DNA of 64,000 bases from Cytobacillus gottheilii (GCF_001636345.1 NZ_KV440945.1:491340-555339); one strand, 5' to 3'. Shown: positions 25,561 to 34,044, numbered from the stretch's first letter. Numbers and translations are program-made. The notes: generated by a model from the sequence alone, not told the origin.

Positions 25561-26260
25561 TTAACTTTATATATGTTTGGGTGAATCTGGCTGTATACCC
25601 ATATTTATGAACGTTTTGGTCAGCATAAGTGTATGTGAATAGTCCCGAAGCGACAATAGGCAAGAAATCATAGTGGTTTTTGTTACTATATACACGAAAA
25701 CAGTGAATACAAAACTCATCAATAGACGAATGGAACTGTAAATTTGGAAAGGGATTATTGAATTGATAGGCAGATGGATACGGGGAGAATAAGGTTTGTT
25801 ATTTTTTATGATGCAAATGGGAGAATGGCTGCAGAAATTTAAGAGATATTGTCCTAAGTGGATTTTTTAATCAGCTGAAAGAAATGGGTCATAGTACACG
25901 AATCTATAGAACTAATACGGATGATATAGCCGGATTTTTTAAAAAATTGCCGAAAGAAATAAGCAAATTTGTAAGTTTTCTGAAAAAAATAAGCAATGAC
26001 TTGTCCCGATTCATGAAATTGTGCATATATCTTCATCCAAGCTAATAAAATGTTACAAACCTTACAAAGAGAATGTTTGAGGTGGGTATCGTTTTAATGC
26101 TATCAGTGAATGAGCAGGAGCAGATGATTATTTACAGCAGGTAAATGGAGAGGTTTTGCCTTTCTGCCGCAGGTAAATTGTGCGGACTATCGTATAGGAC
26201 AAAGATAAAAGCGAGTCTCATTTCACACTTCTCACATCCAATTTAGGGAGGGCGAGTGGT
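25561..26260 (+). other. 700-nt intergenic region between LysM gene and spoIIID
   Basis: AT-rich DNA without a supported gene. A 60-codon minus-strand frame (25854-26036) has no ribosome binding site. GAAARAAATAAGCAA occurs twice 30 nt apart (25952 and 25982), a possible minor direct repeat. No SigE promoter as clear as that of spoIID was found before spoIIID. Confidence 0.4.
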
Positions 26261-26533
26261 GTGCACGATTACATCAAAGAGAGAACTATCAAGATTGGAA
26301 AGTATATCGTGGAGACGAAAAAAACAGTTCGCGTGATTGCGAAGGAGTTTGGCGTATCCAAAAGTACAGTCCATAAAGATTTAACAGAAAGACTTCCTGA
26401 AATTAATCCCGATCTTGCAAATGAAGTAAAGGAAATTTTAGATTATCATAAATCCATCAGACATCTCCGTGGGGGAGAAGCCACTAAAATGAAGTACAAA
26501 AAGGAAGAGCTAGAGGGGGAGCCCATCAATTAA
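26261..26533 (+). CDS. spoIIID: Sporulation transcriptional regulator SpoIIID
   Basis: A 90-aa DNA-binding protein that adjusts the mother-cell SigE/SigK programme. It is nearly identical to B. subtilis SpoIIID over MHDYIKERTIKIGKYIVETK, the helix-turn-helix VIAKEFGVSKSTVHKDLTER and the basic C-terminal IRHLRGGEATKMKYKK; only the last few residues differ. Translation starts at GTG 26261 with AGGGAGGG upstream. It stands alone between a long upstream gap and a strong terminator. Confidence 0.97.
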   Translation: MHDYIKERTIKIGKYIVETKKTVRVIAKEFGVSKSTVHKDLTERLPEINPDLANEVKEILDYHKSIRHLRGGEATKMKYKKEELEGEPIN

Positions 26534-26559
26534 TAAGGGAACCACACAAAACAAGACGT

Positions 26560-26618
26560 AACACAAACGGTATGCAAAGAATGTTTTCTGGATTCTATGT
26601 ATACCGTTTGTGTTTTTT
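26560..26618 (+). terminator. Terminator after spoIIID
   Basis: ACACAAACGGTAT (26561-26573) pairs perfectly with ATACCGTTTGTGT around a 27-nt loop, then six T. Confidence 0.9.
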
Positions 26619-27033
26619 ATATGATGGACAAGGGACCTAGGTTCTTCCAGAAATTAGGTCGATAAACTGGATAGGAACGAATTCGACAAATTCTTTAATT
26701 TGTTCTATATAATTTGACAAAAAGTTACTTTATTATAGATAGATGTGCTAAAATATACAATTAGGATAATAACTTAGTTTAGCTAATAGATGTGGGAAAA
26801 AAGGCTCTTTTTTGTCTGTCTTTTTCTGCTCGCAATTTTTCATAAAGACATCGTTTGCTGAGAATGATTTGCGCTAATTGTGAAGAACTTCTCAGAGGGA
26901 AATTAAAGATATGTACTGTACTAAAACTGATATAGGCCACCTCAGGCTTTGAAGTGATCATCAATGTCTGTGTCTTACTGCTTAAGCCGCTGCGGACAGT
27001 GCGGGCCAAAATTTCAAGGAGGAAAGAAAGAGA

Positions 27034-28035
27034 ATGTTTGCTAGGGATATTGGAATTGATTTAGGGACGGCCAATGTGCTCATACATGTGAAAGGCCGCG
27101 GAATAGTTTTGAACGAGCCTTCAGTTGTGGCAATTGATAAAAATACAAACAAGGTACTTGCCGTTGGAGAAGAAGCCCGCCGCATGGTTGGCCGTACACC
27201 GGGAAATATTGTGGCAATTCGTCCTTTAAAAGATGGCGTAATTGCTGATTTTGATGTAACAGAAGCAATGTTAAAATATTTTATCAACAAACTTGATGTA
27301 AAAGGATTTTTATCAAAACCGCGCATTTTAATTTGCTGTCCGACCAATGTTACCAGCGTTGAGCAAAAAGCCATTAAAGAAGCAGCAGAAAAGAGCGGCG
27401 GCAAAAAGGTATATCTTGAAGAAGAACCAAAAGTCGCTGCAATTGGTGCGGGGATGGATATTTTCCTTCCAAGCGGAAACATGGTAGTTGATATCGGCGG
27501 CGGTACTACAGACGTAGCAGTTCTTTCAATGGGCGACATCGTCACTTCTTCATCCATTAAAATGGCTGGTGACAAATTTGATAATGAAATTCTTCAATAT
27601 ATCAAAAGAAAATATAAACTCTTAATCGGGGAAAGAACGGCAGAGGATATTAAAACAACGATCGCAACCGTTTTCCCTGGTTCAAGAAGTGAGCAAATGG
27701 ATATTCGCGGCCGTGATATGGTTTCAGGACTGCCAAGAACCATTACTGTGTATTCAGAAGAGATCGAGCAGGCGTTAAGAGAATCGGTATCTGTTATTGT
27801 TCAGGCAGCTAAGAGCGTACTTGAACGTACACCGCCTGAGCTTTCAGCAGACATTATTGACCGCGGTGTTATTTTAACAGGCGGCGGCGCTTTGCTACAC
27901 GGCATTGATATGCTCTTAGCAGAAGAGCTGAAGGTTCCTGTGCTTATTGCCGAAAATCCAATGGATTGTGTAGCAATTGGAACAGGCATTATGCTTGATA
28001 ATATTGACAAGCTGCCTAAGCGGAAATTTAGTTAA
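27034..28035 (+). CDS. mbl: MreB-like actin homologue Mbl
   Basis: A cytoskeletal ATPase of 333 aa that guides side-wall synthesis. Actin-fold motifs are visible: phosphate 1 GIDLGTANVLIH, phosphate 2 VVDIGGGTTDVAVLS and the adenosine motif GVILTGGGALLHG. Position after spoIIID and before flhO identifies it as Mbl rather than MreB or MreBH. AGGAGG precedes the ATG. The upstream 415-nt gap contains a possible promoter (TTACTT, 18 nt, TAAAAT around 26725-26754) and no supported gene. Confidence 0.95.
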   Translation: MFARDIGIDLGTANVLIHVKGRGIVLNEPSVVAIDKNTNKVLAVGEEARRMVGRTPGNIVAIRPLKDGVIADFDVTEAMLKYFINKLDVKGFLSKPRILICCPTNVTSVEQKAIKEAAEKSGGKKVYLEEEPKVAAIGAGMDIFLPSGNMVVDIGGGTTDVAVLSMGDIVTSSSIKMAGDKFDNEILQYIKRKYKLLIGERTAEDIKTTIATVFPGSRSEQMDIRGRDMVSGLPRTITVYSEEIEQALRESVSVIVQAAKSVLERTPPELSADIIDRGVILTGGGALLHGIDMLLAEELKVPVLIAENPMDCVAIGTGIMLDNIDKLPKRKFS

Positions 28036-28038
28036 TTA

Positions 28039-28074
28039 AAAAGCTGCCAGTGAGAAATTCTGGCAGCTTTTTTT
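28039..28074 (+). terminator. Terminator after mbl
   Basis: AAAGCTGCCA pairs perfectly with TGGCAGCTTT (28061-28070), loop of 11 nt, continuing into T. Confidence 0.92.
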
Positions 28075-28304
28075 CAGTAACATAGTGAAACATGCAGACA
28101 TGCTTTATCGGCAATTCATAATAGCTTGCACATGCTTCGCCAATTTTTTTCAAAATATGACTTTTTCCTTTATTTTTTTAATGTATATTGTTGATTTTTT
28201 TTTTATAATAAAAGTAAGACGTAAATAGCTTTTATTTTTTCTGCGTTTTTGATCCGCTGCTTCGTCTTTTCAGGAGACGTTCAGTATTTTAAGAGGTGAG
28301 AATT

Positions 28305-29144
28305 TTGTTTAAAGGATTTTATACAGTGGCTTCCGGAATGCTTGCTCAGCAGCGGAGAACAGAAATGCTTTCAAATAACATGGCGAATGCGAATACACCA
28401 GGATTTAAAGCAGATCAGTCTGCTATTAGAAGCTTCCCGGAAATGCTGCTTCAGCGTATGGATCAGCAATCTATTCCGACAGAGAAGGGTTTAAATATAC
28501 CTGGAAACACAACAATCGGCAGCATAAGCACAGGTGTGTATATGCAGGAAGTGATTCCTAATTTCCTTCAAGGTGATATAAAAGAAACAGGTTTAAATAC
28601 AGATGTATCCTTAATCAATGTGAATGTCCCTGACAATGGGGAGGAAGATGCAGTTGGTTCAGTATTCTTCACTGTTACTGGACCTTCTGGAGAAGAGCGT
28701 TATACCCGTAACGGAAACTTCACTCTCGATGGAGCAGGATATTTAACAACGGCCAGCGGCTTGTATGTATTGGATGATGCAGGGCAGCAGATTCAGCTGA
28801 CAAGTGATGACTTCTCTATTAATGAGGAAGGCATCCTGACAGGTGCAAATGGCGAAGTGGCTCGTCTTGGAGTTGCTTATACAGACAATGCCAACAGACT
28901 GATTAAAGAAGGAGATGGCCTTTACCGGACAGAAGATGGCAACAATTTGCCTAGTGCCTATCTGGCCGGCGGTGTGCAGTTTAACCTTCAGCAGGGATTC
29001 CTTGAGCGCTCAAATGTAGATGTCAGTCGCACGATGACCGACATGATGACAGCTTATCGCGCGTTTGAAGCGAATCAGAAGGTTCTGCAGGCATATGACC
29101 GCAGCATGGAAAAGGCTGCAAATGAAGTTGGGCGCATCGGATAA
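28305..29144 (+). CDS. flhO: Flagellar hook-basal body protein FlhO
   Basis: A 279-aa rod/hook-family protein (FlgF/FlgG type) forming part of the flagellar distal rod. It has the N-terminal family motif YTVASGMLAQQRRTEMLSNN with MANANTPGFK and the C-terminal helix RSNVDVSRTMTDMMTAYRAF with EANQKVLQAYD. TTG 28305 gives MFKGFYTVASGM, like B. subtilis FlhO, and follows AAGAGGTG; the GTG at 28296 lies within that site. It forms a pair with flhP 31 nt downstream. Confidence 0.93.
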   Translation: MFKGFYTVASGMLAQQRRTEMLSNNMANANTPGFKADQSAIRSFPEMLLQRMDQQSIPTEKGLNIPGNTTIGSISTGVYMQEVIPNFLQGDIKETGLNTDVSLINVNVPDNGEEDAVGSVFFTVTGPSGEERYTRNGNFTLDGAGYLTTASGLYVLDDAGQQIQLTSDDFSINEEGILTGANGEVARLGVAYTDNANRLIKEGDGLYRTEDGNNLPSAYLAGGVQFNLQQGFLERSNVDVSRTMTDMMTAYRAFEANQKVLQAYDRSMEKAANEVGRIG

Positions 29145-29175
29145 TCATGTCTATACTTTCTAAGGGAGAAAAACA

Positions 29176-30024
29176 ATGAATAGAACGATGATCACGGCAA
29201 CCAATACATTGGCACAGCTGCAGAAGCAAATGGACATTGTCAGCAACAATGTAGCCAACATTGATACAAATGGATTCAAAAGAAGAGAAGCGAACTTCAC
29301 TGATCTGCTGTTTCAGCAATTTAACAATGGACCAGGTGCTCCAGGGGCAGGGGATGCTGGGAGGCTGACACCGAATGGCATTCGTCAGGGTACAGGTGCA
29401 AAGCTTGCGATTTCAAAAATTGTAATGGCGCAGGGCAACCTGAAAACAACGGATCGCCCGCTTGATATGGCGCTAACAGCAGAAGGACAGGTTTTCAGAG
29501 TGCTTGAACAGAATGATAATGGTTCTGCCATTCGTTATACAAGAGACGGTGCCTTTTATTTAACGCCGATCTCTCAAAACGAAACAATGCTTGTAACGGG
29601 AAATGGCTATCCTGTCCTGGATGAAAATGATAATCCAATCACCATTAACGCACAAGCTTCTAACTTTGCTCTTTCGGAAACAGGCAGACTAACCGTTGAT
29701 GTCCCTGGCGGAGGAACGGCAAGTTATGATTTGGGAATTTCATATGTGAATAAGCCACAGTTTTTAGAACAAAAGGGCGGAAACCTATTAGGTCTGCCTG
29801 AAAATATGGCTGATTTGGGAGTAGAAGCAGAGGAGATTTTAACAGAGCTGAATGGGCCTCTTCGTAATCAGATTGGAATCGCTCAAGGAAGGTTAGAGCA
29901 ATCCAATGTTGATCTATCAAAAGAGATGACCGAGCTGATCAATCTTCAGCGTTCCTACCAGTTTCAGTCCAGATCGATTTCGATGGCAGACCAAATGATG
30001 GGTCTAGTCAACGGAATTCGCTAA
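29176..30024 (+). CDS. flhP: Flagellar hook-basal body protein FlhP
   Basis: The paralogue of FlhO, 282 aa, also a distal rod component. N-terminal MDIVSNNVANIDTNGFKRRE and C-terminal QSNVDLSKEMTELINLQRSY with QFQSRSISMADQMMG are the conserved terminal helices of the rod/hook/filament axial family. AAGGGAGAAA precedes the ATG. It is followed 13 nt later by the small epuA-like gene, so the three genes probably form one transcript. Confidence 0.93.
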   Translation: MNRTMITATNTLAQLQKQMDIVSNNVANIDTNGFKRREANFTDLLFQQFNNGPGAPGAGDAGRLTPNGIRQGTGAKLAISKIVMAQGNLKTTDRPLDMALTAEGQVFRVLEQNDNGSAIRYTRDGAFYLTPISQNETMLVTGNGYPVLDENDNPITINAQASNFALSETGRLTVDVPGGGTASYDLGISYVNKPQFLEQKGGNLLGLPENMADLGVEAEEILTELNGPLRNQIGIAQGRLEQSNVDLSKEMTELINLQRSYQFQSRSISMADQMMGLVNGIR

Positions 30025-30037
30025 AGGAGCTTAGAAC

Positions 30038-30310
30038 ATGTCAGTAAACAGTCATAATCAAGAAGCGGCGAAAACGCGCGAACAAGTGAAAAAAGAACGA
30101 AAAGTAAATGAAGAAAAACCGCGTGCAAGACGAATCCGCATTCGTCTTATTCCGATCTGGCTTCGGATTATAATTGTCGCTGTCTTGATTGCAATCAGTG
30201 CCATTGCTGGTGCTGCAGTCGGGTATGGAGTTATGGGGGATGGCGATGCAAAGGACATCTTTAAAAAGTCAACCTGGACTCATATTATCGATCTTGTTGA
30301 AAAAGAATAA
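30038..30310 (+). CDS. EpuA family small membrane protein
   Basis: A 90-aa protein with a charged, basic N-terminus (about 45 residues), one membrane helix (RIIIVAVLIAISAIAGAAVG) and a short C-terminal tail ending in WTHIIDLVEKE. It resembles the EpuA family (PF11772), often named 'DNA-directed RNA polymerase subunit beta' in annotations, although no RpoB sequence is visible and a single-helix membrane protein cannot do that job. Its function is unknown. It follows flhP by 13 nt and ends at a terminator. Confidence 0.75.
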   Translation: MSVNSHNQEAAKTREQVKKERKVNEEKPRARRIRIRLIPIWLRIIIVAVLIAISAIAGAAVGYGVMGDGDAKDIFKKSTWTHIIDLVEKE

Positions 30311-30317
30311 ATGGTTT

Positions 30318-30348
30318 AGCAGACTTTATTAGGAGGTCTGCTTTTTTT
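30318..30348 (+). terminator. Terminator after the epuA-like gene
   Basis: AGCAGACTT (30318-30326) pairs with AGGTCTGCT (30334-30342), one wobble, then T7. The third family A repeat array begins 26 nt later. Confidence 0.88.
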
Positions 30349-30374
30349 ATGTTCGGAGGGTGAGTTGGAGTTTG

Positions 30375-30444
30375 GCGGATATATTGAAATAACGGCAAAA
30401 ATAATTTTTTTACGGTGGATATATTTTCTGGACGGCGGATATCA
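30375..30444 (+). repeat. Phased repeat array, family A copy 3 (4 cores, degenerate)
   Basis: Cores GCGGATAT, GCAAAA, GTGGATAT and GCGGATAT start at 30375, 30395, 30415 and 30435, exactly 20 nt apart; the inner ones are preceded by ACG. The left flank GAGTTGGAGTTTGGCG matches copies 1 and 2. The R variant (GCGGATAT instead of GCGAATAT) is uniform at both ends, suggesting the ends evolve together. Confidence 0.75.
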
Positions 30445-30588
30445 GCTATAAATAGCTCGACTAACTTACTATTTGTAATTTTTTACACGTGAAAAGACCA
30501 TTCAATAGGGGAAAACAATAAAAACTTGTACCAAACGTGCTAGTTTTAACAAAAACGGCTCTGTTCCTTGTTCTTTCCCCATTTAACT

Positions 30589-30617
30589 TTGCGGTTCAAC
30601 GGGTTTTTTAGTACAAT
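30589..30617 (+). promoter_or_regulatory. SigA-type promoter of fabZ
   Basis: TTGCGG (30589-30594) and TACAAT (30612-30617) with a 17-nt spacer, 31 nt before the fabZ start and just upstream of its AGGAGGAGG. Confidence 0.6.
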
Positions 30618-30647
30618 AATACCTAATAATAGGAGGAGGTACTAAAA

Positions 30648-31070
30648 ATGCTCGATATTACACAAATTAAAGAAATCATTCCGCATCGTTATCCGTTTTT
30701 GCTTATTGATAAAATGTTAGAGGTCGTGGAAGGACAAAAAGCGATTGGTCTTAAAAATGTAACAGCAAACGAAGAGTTTTTTAACGGCCATTTCCCTGAT
30801 TACCCAGTGATGCCTGGTGTCCTAATCGTTGAGGCACTTGCACAAGTTGGAGCAGTTGCCATGCTAAAGAAAGAAGAGAATAGAGGCCGCCTTGCCTTCT
30901 TTACAGGCATTGATAACTGCCGCTTTAAGCGCCAAGTAAAACCAGGAGACCAGCTTCGACTTGAAGTTGAAATTATTCGTGTGAAAGGTCCAATCGGCAA
31001 AGGCAAAGGCACTGCAACCGTAGACGAAGAAATCGTTTGCGAAGCAGAAATCATGTTTGCGTTAAAATAA
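30648..31070 (+). CDS. fabZ: (3R)-hydroxymyristoyl-ACP dehydratase
   Basis: Dehydrates 3-hydroxyacyl-ACP to trans-2-enoyl-ACP in type II fatty acid elongation. It has 140 aa, the family length. The active-site His48 lies in [14 protein letters not shown] and Glu62 in [10 protein letters not shown]. The N-terminal [16 protein letters not shown] and C-terminal [11 protein letters not shown] are typical. No FapR operator is evident. It has its own promoter and terminator. Confidence 0.97.
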   Translation: MLDITQIKEIIPHRYPFLLIDKMLEVVEGQKAIGLKNVTANEEFFNGHFPDYPVMPGVLIVEALAQVGAVAMLKKEENRGRLAFFTGIDNCRFKRQVKPGDQLRLEVEIIRVKGPIGKGKGTATVDEEIVCEAEIMFALK

Positions 31071-31108
31071 TAATTAGGTTATGCTGGCTTAAATTTAAAA
31101 TCAACTAT

Positions 31109-31157
31109 AAACCCGAGTGATGAAAGAATAACCTTTCTGATCACTCGGGTTTTTTAT
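31109..31157 (+). terminator. Terminator after fabZ
   Basis: AACCCGAGTGA (31110-31120) pairs with TCACTCGGGTT (31141-31151), followed by T. Confidence 0.9.
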
Positions 31158-31518
31158 TGCTGCTGTTTCGCATTACTGTTACACATGGTTGAAATGTAGT
31201 AATTGAAACCCTGCTGCTTAAAAAGAAAAAGCTGAGATCCTGCAGACTTGCTGGAGAGGATTTTCTTCCTCCTTTTTTAGATGGGAAAAGTTAAATCATA
31301 TAAATTAACCGCTTTCTTCACCAGATAAACTGGATATTATTGGACAACCAACCAGCGTTTATAACCTCTCCAATAAGTGTATGTATTAATATGCAAGGGC
31401 AAGATCAGAAATTGACTGCTTTTAAAATATTTCATGCAAGTTGTTTGTTGTTTTGGGAAACATAAAAAAAGACCGAATAACAGGTCGACAATAAACAACG
31501 AAGAAAGGAGCTAACATT
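31158..31518 (+). other. Intergenic region upstream of the lipoprotein gene
   Basis: About 360 nt without a supported gene. No SigB-type promoter or known riboswitch was recognised. AAAGGAG at 31504 is the ribosome binding site of the next gene. Confidence 0.4.
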
Positions 31519-31845
31519 ATGAATAACAAGCTTTTAAAGATCGTTGGAGGTTCTTTACTTTCAGCCATGCTTCTTACAGGCTGCGGAAATGACGAGCAGG
31601 ACCCGCCGCCAGAGGATAACAATGTGGAGGACCCAGCTGGTGACGAAGACATGGACATGGATATGGACATGAACGAAGGTGACAACGGCGATATGGATAT
31701 GAATGAAGGTAACGATGATGTTACTGATCCAAATGCTAATGACACTGGCGATCCTAGCATGAATACAGAGACTGAAGGCGAAGACAATCCTGGCGAAGAT
31801 ATGATTGAAGATGAAATGAAAGATAACGAAGAAGATAATCAGTAA
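31519..31845 (+). CDS. Small acidic Asp/Met-rich lipoprotein
   Basis: A 108-aa predicted lipoprotein: a type II signal peptide ending in the lipobox LLTGC, then a mature part that is almost entirely low complexity and strongly acidic. It contains a run of Asp-Met pairs (DMDMDMDMNEG) and a second DMDMNEG, and otherwise mainly Asp, Glu, Asn, Gly and Pro. There is no folded domain. Such sequences could bind divalent or soft metal ions or act as an extended surface tail; this is inference only. AAAGGAG precedes the ATG and a terminator follows, so it is monocistronic. Confidence 0.8.
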   Translation: MNNKLLKIVGGSLLSAMLLTGCGNDEQDPPPEDNNVEDPAGDEDMDMDMDMNEGDNGDMDMNEGNDDVTDPNANDTGDPSMNTETEGEDNPGEDMIEDEMKDNEEDNQ

Positions 31846-31854
31846 TTCTAATTA

Positions 31855-31886
31855 GGGACAGGCTTTGGAGCCTGTCCTTTCTTCAA
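31855..31886 (+). terminator. Terminator after the lipoprotein gene
   Basis: GGACAGGC pairs with GCCTGTCC around TTTGGA, followed by TTTCTT. Confidence 0.8.
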
Positions 31887-32083
31887 ATAAGCTACTTAAC
31901 ACGACCTCCTCAAGTGACCTAAACACACCAATATTCCTTTAAACAAAATTCAATACATGTTAAGCTAAAAATAGAGTATGACCTAAAGATGAAAAGTAAG
32001 ACATATTTTCTCTAATTATGTAAAAAACTATATAGGAATCGACTATTTATGACATTTACTGTTTACTAATTACAATATTTTTA

Positions 32084-32092
32084 TGGTATGAT
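32084..32092 (+). promoter_or_regulatory. Extended -10 promoter upstream of the 126-aa gene
   Basis: TGGTATGAT (32084-32092) matches an extended -10 element (TGnTATAAT type). TTACTA lies 18 nt upstream as a weak -35 box. The next gene starts 54 nt downstream. Confidence 0.45.
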
Positions 32093-32146
32093 TACAAATA
32101 GACTTTATTCATTTGCAGAGCTTAGATTGGGGGTACTTTTAAAAGC

Positions 32147-32527
32147 ATGGCGTTTAAAGATCTTTCGCAAGGAATCAAAATAAGTGTATCTCGTTCCATT
32201 ACAACTTCTTTTGAACGGTATATGAGCAATATTCAATGGGACGAAGAGCAATTTGATATTCAGCGCTTTGTTTCTGAGTGGCAAGAGTATATACAGAATC
32301 ATTCTTCCTGGTATAGCCAAGTCAGTGACGAAATGAAAGCTGACCCTGAATTTCATCAAGAACTTGCTGCGAAAATTAACGAAATAATCGAGAAAATCTT
32401 CTCAGAAAAGCCAACAGATGAACAAATGGAGGAGATCGAATCTCTCCAAAAGCAGACGGGCAAGGAAATGGACTATTCCTGTAAAATGGAAGCGAAATAT
32501 GTAATTGAGCAATTGAAAAATGCATAA
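32147..32527 (+). CDS. Hypothetical protein, 126 aa
   Basis: Not recognised. The protein is soluble, acidic and rich in Glu, Gln and aromatic residues, predicted mainly helical, with no signal peptide or membrane helix. A charged helix (ELAAKINEIIEKIFSEKPTD) occupies the middle and a single Cys lies near the C-terminus (MDYSCKMEAKYVIEQL). GGGGGT about 11 nt upstream is only a moderate ribosome binding site, but a promoter-like element upstream and a terminator downstream frame the gene. It lies where B. subtilis has unrelated small genes (ywp region). Confidence 0.7.
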   Translation: MAFKDLSQGIKISVSRSITTSFERYMSNIQWDEEQFDIQRFVSEWQEYIQNHSSWYSQVSDEMKADPEFHQELAAKINEIIEKIFSEKPTDEQMEEIESLQKQTGKEMDYSCKMEAKYVIEQLKNA

Positions 32528-32579
32528 TAATGTCACACTGCCAAATAAGGCATGATCGACTAAAAGTGACAACACAATA

Positions 32580-32612
32580 AAAAAACAATCCTCATAATGG
32601 ATTGTTTTTTTG
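32580..32612. terminator. Bidirectional terminator between convergent genes
   Basis: AAAAACAATCC pairs with GGATTGTTTTT (loop TCATAAT), with T on the plus side and A before the stem, so it can stop both the 126-aa gene and ywpF. Confidence 0.85.
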
Positions 32613-32656
32613 TATTTAGTAAAGCTTTTATAGAAATCGTGCGGGTCATAGGAACG

Positions 32657-33076
32657 TTATTTTGCAGCTAACTTCGGACGGCTCCGCATTTTTAGTTTAA
32701 ATTCATTCATGAGGTCTTCGCCGGTTAAACCTTGTGTTAATAGATCTTGAAGAAGAATCTCAGCAAAATCACTTTTTGTGCGCTTTAATTGACCTTTAAA
32801 TAAAATGCTAATATGGTCATCAAATTCGTTCATCGATAAAATGGTTGTTAAGAAAGCAGCCGGATCGTTCTCCTTCTTAGAAATGACTACTTGAACAACA
32901 AGTTCTTGATCTGACTTCTGCTGAAAATAGCTTTTATACTGACTGTTTATATATGCTTCCAAAAGCCATGTGCTGTTCTCGTCTTCTTTATTAATGATCA
33001 AACCGTCATCAAGCACAATATCCGTGAGCTTATCCTCTTCGACCACCTGCATCGAAACTAACTTAAACGTCTTCAT
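32657..33076 (-). CDS. ywpF: YwpF-like protein
   Basis: A cytoplasmic protein of 139 aa, homologous by recall to B. subtilis YwpF, function unknown. N-terminal MKTFKLVSMQVVEEDKLTDI and the acidic central region are typical; the C-terminal 20 residues are basic (FKLKMRSRPKLAAK). The start was put at 33076 (ATG) because GGAGG lies 8 nt upstream; the longer frame with five more residues has no site. It stands next to ssbB, as in B. subtilis. Confidence 0.8.
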   Translation of the reverse strand: MKTFKLVSMQVVEEDKLTDIVLDDGLIINKEDENSTWLLEAYINSQYKSYFQQKSDQELVVQVVISKKENDPAAFLTTILSMNEFDDHISILFKGQLKRTKSDFAEILLQDLLTQGLTGEDLMNEFKLKMRSRPKLAAK

Positions 33077-33186
33077 GCACGCTGCCTCCATTCGATCCTA
33101 TTTATTAGTAAAAGTATAACACATTGCCGAATGAAAACGAATTTTCCTAAAAGAATCGACATAACGATTTTTTTGTCTGAAATTGT

Positions 33187-33274
33187 AAAATTGAATTATA
33201 AAAAACAAAAAAGCTATTTCCTTTTAGAAAAAATATAAATATTTTTAAATGATTATGTTCAAAAATTGAATTTT
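33187..33274 (+). promoter_or_regulatory. Putative ComK-binding AT boxes upstream of ssbB
   Basis: ComK binds pairs of AAAA-N5-TTTT boxes spaced 8, 18 or 31 bp. Here a perfect box lies at 33262-33274 (AAAATTGAATTTT). A one-mismatch box AAAATTGAATTAT is at 33187-33199, and a two-mismatch box (AAAT-N5-TATT) at 33231-33243. The gaps are 31 and 18 bp, both allowed values. ssbB is a known ComK target in B. subtilis. The region is AT-rich, so chance boxes are possible. Confidence 0.55.
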
Positions 33275-33342
33275 GGCGATTTTACATATGCTATCGATTT
33301 CCATTAAGCTGGGATCATCAAAAGAAAGGAGCTGGAAATACA

Positions 33343-33699
33343 ATGATTAATCAAGTCACCCTCGTCGGGCGTCTTACAAAGGATCCTGAGCTGAAGAGAA
33401 CGCAGGATGGCAAGCCGGTCACAAATGTGGTGCTGGCCGTCAATCGTCAATACAAAAACCAGCAGGGAGAAATTGACGCTGATTTTGTTCAATGCACACT
33501 ATGGAAGAAAACGGCTGAGAATACAGCGTCCTATTGCCAAAAAGGCTCACTGATTGGCATTACAGGCAGAATCCAAACGAGGCACTATGAAAACAATGAA
33601 CAAAAACGAGTTTATGTAACCGAGGTGGTTGCAGAGAGCGTCCGTTTCCTTGATAAACGGAAAGAACCAGTTGAAGTACCAGCAGGAAGGGAGTTTTAA
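33343..33699 (+). CDS. ssbB: Single-stranded DNA-binding protein, competence type
   Basis: A 118-aa OB-fold protein coating incoming single-stranded DNA during transformation. The N-terminal [19 protein letters not shown], the core [20 protein letters not shown] and [17 protein letters not shown] are intact. It lacks the long linker and acidic DDDIPF tip of SsbA, ending instead in VPAGREF, which together with position next to ywpF points to SsbB. AAAGGAG precedes ATG 33343. The ComK-like boxes upstream support competence control. Confidence 0.92.
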   Translation: MINQVTLVGRLTKDPELKRTQDGKPVTNVVLAVNRQYKNQQGEIDADFVQCTLWKKTAENTASYCQKGSLIGITGRIQTRHYENNEQKRVYVTEVVAESVRFLDKRKEPVEVPAGREF

Positions 33700-33704
33700 C
33701 AATT

Positions 33705-33935
33705 ATGTATGATAGAGCTGCTTCAGATAACACGGTCGAATGCATGCTTGAGAGTTTGATTAGAATGCTGGGAAAATCGAATCAAAGAGTAGAAGAGCTG
33801 TCAAAAAGAGTGGGACAGCTTGAGCTCATCATCCTCTCGCAAAGCAAAAATGAGCATGCCCGCCAGCTGGTTGACTTAGAGGAAGAAAGGAGAGTGTTGA
33901 CACACCAGGGAGCACAAAGCCAGCAAGCTCAGTAA
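33705..33935 (+). CDS. Small coiled-coil protein downstream of ssbB
   Basis: A 76-aa protein of unknown function starting 5 nt after the ssbB stop; AAGGGAG inside the ssbB end serves as its ribosome binding site. It is predicted to be mostly one helix, with a heptad-like stretch (QRVEELSKRVGQLELIILSQ) that could form a coiled coil, and a Gln-rich tail. Translational coupling suggests it shares the competence expression of ssbB; no function can be named. Confidence 0.65.
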   Translation: MYDRAASDNTVECMLESLIRMLGKSNQRVEELSKRVGQLELIILSQSKNEHARQLVDLEEERRVLTHQGAQSQQAQ

Positions 33936-34018
33936 TATAATATCTAATACTGCTAAAAGGAATTCCCCAAACACAGCCTCATTAGAGAAAATCAAATAAC
34001 GTCCCCTAATCCCCATTT

Positions 34019-34044
34019 TCCAGTGCAGCTGCACTGGTTTTTTT
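34019..34044 (+). terminator. Terminator after the ssbB operon
   Basis: CCAGTGCA pairs with TGCACTGG as a perfect palindrome (CCAGTGCAGCTGCACTGG), followed by seven T. Confidence 0.9.

Noticed and set aside
25952-25996. Fourth phased array family (GAAARAAATAAGCAA)
   Set aside because: Only two copies, 30 nt apart, so not enough to distinguish from chance.
25854-26036. 60-codon minus-strand frame upstream of spoIIID
   Set aside because: AT-rich, Phe/Lys-rich translation without a ribosome binding site.
26100-26260. SigE promoter before spoIIID
   Set aside because: Expected from B. subtilis, but no pair matching KMATATT and CATANNNT at 13-14 nt was found.
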